Part shown: positions 14,042 through 14,317 of the stretch, piece after piece
Position numbering within the stretch: position 1 is the first letter of the stretch
Layout: every line of letters starts with the position of its first letter
NCBI GenBank assembly: GCA_019247135.1
Contig: JAFAPL010000978.1
Location: forward strand, 1 to 14,317
Reading direction: 5' to 3'
DNA length: 14,317 bases
DNA from: Chloroflexota bacterium
GTDB taxonomy: Bacteria; Chloroflexota; UBA6077; CF-72
The notes under the pieces: generated by a model
What the model was told of the DNA's origin: nothing
Seen by the model: the letters and a program-made list of their open reading frames with translations, nothing else
Databases searched by the model: none
Made by a program: the position numbers and the translations under genes

Positions 14042-14317
14042 TTATTCGAGATCCAGTCTTGGTGCGCCAGCCGAAGCAACGGCAAAGGGCCCGACTCTGC
14101 CGAAGACGCGAATTCGGTTCTCCTCGTAACGTGCTGCAAGCGCCCAGACAGTGTCATCTACGGCCGCCGTCAATTCGCGTTGCAGCCGATCGATGTCATC
14201 GTGACTTAGCGGCTGCTCTTTTGGGGCTGAGATTTCGAGGAAGATGACCGGCCCCGCTGGCTGTCCCCTCAGACCGGCTCGAACAAGGACGTGGAACGCG
14301 AGCCGAACAGCGTTGGG
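14042..14317 (-). CDS. Unrecognised protein, C-terminal fragment (5' end outside window)
   Basis: Reading the minus strand from the window edge gives 91 uninterrupted codons ending in TAA at 14042-14044. There is no ATG in frame, so the gene begins beyond the window. The fragment includes VIFLEISAPKEQPLSHDDI, then a helical stretch DRLQRELTAAVDDTVWALAARYEENRIRVFGR, and ends VGPFAVASAGAPRLDLE. The amino-acid mix is protein-like, with alternating strand and amphipathic helix, and the competing frames are poor. I do not recognise the family. It converges on the ParB-like locus across about 120 bases in which I see no clear terminator. Confidence 0.6.
   Translation of the reverse strand, partial: PNAVRLAFHVLVRAGLRGQPAGPVIFLEISAPKEQPLSHDDIDRLQRELTAAVDDTVWALAARYEENRIRVFGRVGPFAVASAGAPRLDLE

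Noticed and set aside
13816..14157. A 113-codon minus-strand frame over the right edge
   Set aside because: It is out of frame with the better partial gene ending at 14042 and overlaps the plus-strand ORF end. Its product is Arg/Ser/Thr-rich without pattern.

Overview
The window is GC-rich bacterial DNA with tightly packed genes on both strands, frequent GTG and TTG starts, and short (4-nt) gene overlaps. The gene content (a DUF4242 protein, a large P-loop/TPR/LuxR regulator, GT-C type membrane proteins, a low-specificity threonine aldolase and an acyl-CoA dehydrogenase-like flavoprotein) suggests Chloroflexota, or less likely a high-GC actinobacterium. That assignment is inference; there is no rRNA or phylogenetic marker. 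I see no tRNA, rRNA, CRISPR array or transposase.

Left block (1-1897): the 3' end of a dCTP deaminase/dUTPase-family gene (+) meets a Maf-type nucleotide pyrophosphatase (-), and their stop codons interlock in CTAG. Maf lies directly behind a threonine aldolase in a two-gene minus-strand unit. Maf has no ATG, GTG or TTG before its essential N-terminal motif. A CTG overlapping the aldolase stop (CTGA) is the likeliest start.

Middle block (1941-10978): two paralogous polytopic membrane proteins resembling GT-C/GT39 glycosyltransferases sit at the two ends and point towards each other. Between them lie (a) a plus-strand pair, a secreted lipoprotein-like beta-sandwich protein and a membrane-anchored J-domain protein joined by a TTGA overlap, and (b) a minus-strand run of acyl-CoA dehydrogenase-like flavoprotein, DUF4242 protein and LuxR-type ATPase regulator with gaps of 34 and 18 bases. 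The J-protein and regulator genes overlap tail to tail by 21 bases.

Right block (10979-14317): a 641-base, visibly less GC-rich non-coding stretch leads into a ParB-like locus. It has a TTGACA promoter, a perfect 12-base-pair inverted repeat near the predicted transcript start, and a strong ribosome binding site. Next come a 38-codon leader ORF ending in an ATGA overlap, a ParB/Srx-fold protein with a helix-turn-helix, and an unrecognised companion protein with a repetitive Ser/Thr-rich tail. A further 99-codon ORF overlaps that tail in another frame. There is no ParA in view, so this looks like a DNA-binding or regulatory module, perhaps from an integrated element, rather than a normal partition operon. 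It is the best candidate here for something undescribed. The window closes with the C-terminal 91 codons of an unrecognised minus-strand gene that runs off the end.
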